From a virus, in the IMG/VR virus record IMGVR_UViG_3300009679_000221, positions 1 through 23,437 of that record: a DNA stretch of 23,437 nt; one strand, 5' to 3'. The position numbers were made by a program, and so were the translations under genes. The notes below the pieces were generated by a model that worked only from the letters and a program-made list of their open reading frames with translations, did not search any database and was not told the DNA's origin. This document shows positions 20,677-23,437 of the stretch, one piece after another. Each line of letters begins with the position of its first letter. Within the stretch, counting starts at the first letter, position 1.

Positions 20677-23437
20677 ATGACGTTAAATCTTTCAGACCAG
20701 CAAGTACTAAATTTATTTGGTCCAACACCTACAGAGTTAACTGGTAGTGATGGACATGCTTTTGTAGATGGAGATACCTTAAGAAATACTGAAGGTAAAT
20801 TACTTAGAGTAGAAGGTCTTACTGCCGCAGAGATTATGAGGTTAGATCCTGAAGGGAAATTTAGTGCAGGTACACCAGGAGGTACAGCTTCTTGGGTTCA
20901 ACTTAGAAACTTAGCTGAAAACTTTGGCTTTAATAATGTTGTTTATTTAACAAATCCAGATGGTAGTCCTAAGATGGATGCTACTGGTAATCGTCAACTA
21001 GTTAGATTAAAAAATAATAAAGGTGACGACTTTACTCAAACAGTTTTACGTAAAGGAATCACAAAGCTAGGGGCTTTTAGTACTGCTGAAGATATAGAAG
21101 CATGGCAATGGGGAGACGCTCAGGTTTCTGAAGCTACTAATCAAGTACTAGAAAATAAAGAGTTAGATGATTGGGAGAAAGCACAAGTTGCAATTAACGA
21201 TGCAACTAATGCAGAAACTTGGAAAGAAAAAGAATTCCAAAAAGTTGCACTTAATGAAAAAGAATTATATAATTTAACTAAACCTCGTCAACCAGGTGAA
21301 TCAATAGAAGCCTTTGCATTAAGACAAAGTGAAGCTCAAAAATATAATAAGAGTATGGTCTATAATGATTGGTTAGATAGAGATATAACAAACCACTCTT
21401 TACATCCTGGATGGGATGGGCTTGGTGTAGGCTGGGACGGTGCAGCGGAAAGTATATATGGTGCTATCCAAATGCTTGGTGAAAAAACAGATATACCAGG
21501 ATTTTCTGAATGGCTTAAAGGAAAAGGAGAACAAGGAGTTGCTAGAAATAGAGAACTTCTTATGGATGTTCCTAATTTAAAATTGAATGCATTAAAACCT
21601 TTGTTAGATGATGACGGAAATATTGTTGGAAATGAATGGGATATAAATGGTATTGGAGAATTCTTTGAATACATTAAAACTAATGCAGCTATCTCACTAC
21701 CATATATGGGAGCCTCAATACTTGGTACTGTCTTAGCTCCTGCAACTAAAGGGGTATCACTTGCTTTACCTGTTTCAATTTTTACTGGTCAAACTTATAA
21801 TGAAATGGAAGGAACGCCAGAGGAAAAAAGAGCTACTCTTGCAGTAGCCGCAGGTATTACAATGACTGTGCTAGATCGTTTAGGTATTAAATTTTTAATG
21901 GGTAACTTTAAAGGTACACTACTTAATGAAGCTGTTAGAAATAAAATGGTTAAGGCATATGTACAAAAGCAAGCAGCCGATGGTAATATTATAACAGAAG
22001 ATACAGCTAGACTTGCAATTAATAAAATGACTCGAGTAGAATCTGCTAAGCTATTAGGAAATGCAGCAGAGATTGCAAAGCAACAGTTAACTGCAGTAAA
22101 CTTTTTAAAAGCTTTTTCTAGCAAATCAGTATTGGGTTTTAGTTCTGAGGCATTAACAGAAGCTGGTCAAGAGTTAACTGGTTATATGGCAGCTGTTGCT
22201 GGAAGTAATAAAAAGTTTAACCCAATGGAATTACAGAGTAGAATGCTTAATGCATTAATTGCAGGAGGAACTATTGGATCTGCTTTCTCTGTACCAGGAA
22301 CACTTTATGATGCAGGAAAATGGGCAGACGTTGCAGTAAGAGGAGATAAAGCAGAACAAAAACGTTTATCTTTTGCTGGAGAGCAAGCTCAAGAAGAGAA
22401 AAGAAAGACAGGTAAAATAAAATCAGTTAAAGAAATTAATACAGTTGTAACTACACCTTCTCAACCTGGTGATTCAGATTTTAATAGTCTAAGTAATGAT
22501 GGTAAGAAGCAACAAAAATCAAAAGACTCATTTGAAAAAATAAAAGATATGTGGGGTGCTATCCCAGTATTATGGAGGGGCTCTACAAGATTTATATTTA
22601 CTGAAGCAATACAAAAAACTTCTCAAGCTATGAGAGAGTTGGCTAGTATGTTTGGTGGGAATTTACAACGCATACATTCAGGAGAAAACTTTGAAGAAAG
22701 AAAGCGTAACCTATTAACTAAATATAGAAACTTAGTTAAGACACCTGCAGAGTATGCAAAGATGGCAGGCTTTGGTACAATTAATCAAGCAAAGCTATCT
22801 CAAATTATTAATGAGTTTCATAATTGGGTAAACAACAAAACAAAAAAGAGAAAAGAAGATAGTAAAAACCTTACTCAACAAGATTGGAATACCCTTGATC
22901 AAGAAGCTAATCTAAAAGACCATAAGTTTTGGTTAAACCAATGGTACTCAGATACAACAATGTTAGCTGATAAGTTATATGAAGCACAAAAGTATGCTTG
23001 GGAACAAAATAATCCTGGTAAATCTTTTGAGAAGCAGGTAGGAAGAAGAGGTAACTACTTACAAAGATATAAATCTTTTGATAAAGGTATTATTGAAAAA
23101 AATCAGAATGAATTTGCTGATGCTTTAGTTAAAGAATTTGGTATGGATTTAAATACAGCTAAAGATATAACTCGAAATATTGTAGAAGACAATAATATTA
23201 CAGGATTTGATAATGTCTTTGATGTAGGAAAAGGAAAGCATATACCTTCACAACATAAAAAGAATCGTTTAGGATTAGCAGAAAGAGATTCCTTTAAAAA
23301 GTTTATGGAGAATGATTCCTTTGTAAATATTTCAAACTCTGCAAAAGCTGCTGCAAGATTTCAAACTTATCAAGAATTTCTTGGAGATAACAATCAAAAG
23401 ATATATCAAAAATTAATGCAAGCAGAACAAGAAGGAG
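20677..23437 (+). CDS. Very large internal virion protein, N-terminal part, with SNase-like start
   Basis: The ATG at 20677 lies 4 bases after the previous stop, with AAAGGAG upstream (20661-20667). The frame stays open for 920 codons to the window edge. Residues 28-53 (AFVDGDTLRNTEGKLLRVEG, then LTAAEI) follow the staphylococcal-nuclease pattern DGDT...G...R..G.dAxE: D33, T34, R44 and E52 fit, but the Asp expected at position 49 is Thr. This suggests a structural or inactive copy. Later come charged helices, a hydrophobic stretch AAISLPYMGASILGTVLAPA (about residues 340-360), and SSEALTEAGQELTGYMAAVA followed by a Gly-rich hydrophobic segment (NALIAGGTIGSAF). Very large proteins with this layout sit at the end of late operons in marine podoviruses and are taken to be ejected with DNA. 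C-terminus is outside the window. Confidence 0.65.
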   Translation, partial: MTLNLSDQQVLNLFGPTPTELTGSDGHAFVDGDTLRNTEGKLLRVEGLTAAEIMRLDPEGKFSAGTPGGTASWVQLRNLAENFGFNNVVYLTNPDGSPKMDATGNRQLVRLKNNKGDDFTQTVLRKGITKLGAFSTAEDIEAWQWGDAQVSEATNQVLENKELDDWEKAQVAINDATNAETWKEKEFQKVALNEKELYNLTKPRQPGESIEAFALRQSEAQKYNKSMVYNDWLDRDITNHSLHPGWDGLGVGWDGAAESIYGAIQMLGEKTDIPGFSEWLKGKGEQGVARNRELLMDVPNLKLNALKPLLDDDGNIVGNEWDINGIGEFFEYIKTNAAISLPYMGASILGTVLAPATKGVSLALPVSIFTGQTYNEMEGTPEEKRATLAVAAGITMTVLDRLGIKFLMGNFKGTLLNEAVRNKMVKAYVQKQAADGNIITEDTARLAINKMTRVESAKLLGNAAEIAKQQLTAVNFLKAFSSKSVLGFSSEALTEAGQELTGYMAAVAGSNKKFNPMELQSRMLNALIAGGTIGSAFSVPGTLYDAGKWADVAVRGDKAEQKRLSFAGEQAQEEKRKTGKIKSVKEINTVVTTPSQPGDSDFNSLSNDGKKQQKSKDSFEKIKDMWGAIPVLWRGSTRFIFTEAIQKTSQAMRELASMFGGNLQRIHSGENFEERKRNLLTKYRNLVKTPAEYAKMAGFGTINQAKLSQIINEFHNWVNNKTKKRKEDSKNLTQQDWNTLDQEANLKDHKFWLNQWYSDTTMLADKLYEAQKYAWEQNNPGKSFEKQVGRRGNYLQRYKSFDKGIIEKNQNEFADALVKEFGMDLNTAKDITRNIVEDNNITGFDNVFDVGKGKHIPSQHKKNRLGLAERDSFKKFMENDSFVNISNSAKAAARFQTYQEFLGDNNQKIYQKLMQAEQEG

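Noticed and set aside
21360-22124. Minus-strand ORFs of 100-110 codons inside the last gene
   Set aside because: They run antisense to a long conserved-looking coding frame and have no plausible protein character or start sites.

Overview
The window looks like the late structural region of a lytic, AT-rich marine tailed phage, probably a podovirus. The evidence is that every gene lies on the + strand, genes are packed with TAATG or ATGA overlaps or gaps of a few bases, most starts have a GGAG-type ribosome binding site, and there is no integrase, tRNA, CRISPR array or bacterial housekeeping gene. The mix of virion genes with a class II ribonucleotide reductase and an Nfu-type Fe-S protein resembles uncultured marine phages and phages of SAR11/SAR116-type bacteria. 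That host guess is inference from gene content, not a measurement.

Layout. (1) 1-6401: the end of a small virion protein gene, then an array of ten short tail-fibre-like genes with one tail-assembly-chaperone-like gene (3237-3512) inside it. Many share short N-terminal modules followed by different beta-rich C-terminal domains, one of them C1q/TNF-like. The gene at 336-835 is broken by a one-base frameshift. (2) 6401-8293: small membrane and lysis genes. These are a coiled-coil plus membrane-anchor ORF interrupted by an in-frame TGA, two small unknown ORFs, a 253-aa membrane protein with a cysteine-bearing tail, a DUF1289-like 49-aa protein, a 34-aa Cys-rich peptide, and a 3TM GTA-type holin. 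(3) 8294-10397: auxiliary metabolic genes, an Nfu-like Fe-S scaffold domain and a B12-dependent ribonucleotide reductase. The reductase carries a sharply bounded GC-rich tract. (4) 10415-23437: large virion and tail genes. These are a probable tail nozzle/tubular protein, a small virion protein, a GNAT-like protein, three internal-virion-like proteins (Gly-rich, glycine-zipper, and a low-complexity repeat protein), a 1098-aa protein with a tape-measure-like motif and a lysozyme-like domain, and the first 920 codons of a very large internal protein whose N-terminus resembles a degenerate staphylococcal-nuclease domain.

The genes plausibly work together as follows. The reductase supplies deoxynucleotides and Nfu supports host or phage Fe-S proteins during infection. 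The nozzle, internal proteins and fibre array build the tail and ejection machinery. The holin and associated membrane proteins end the infection. No stretch longer than 300 bases lacks a gene. I saw no convincing promoter or intrinsic terminator, consistent with one long late transcript.
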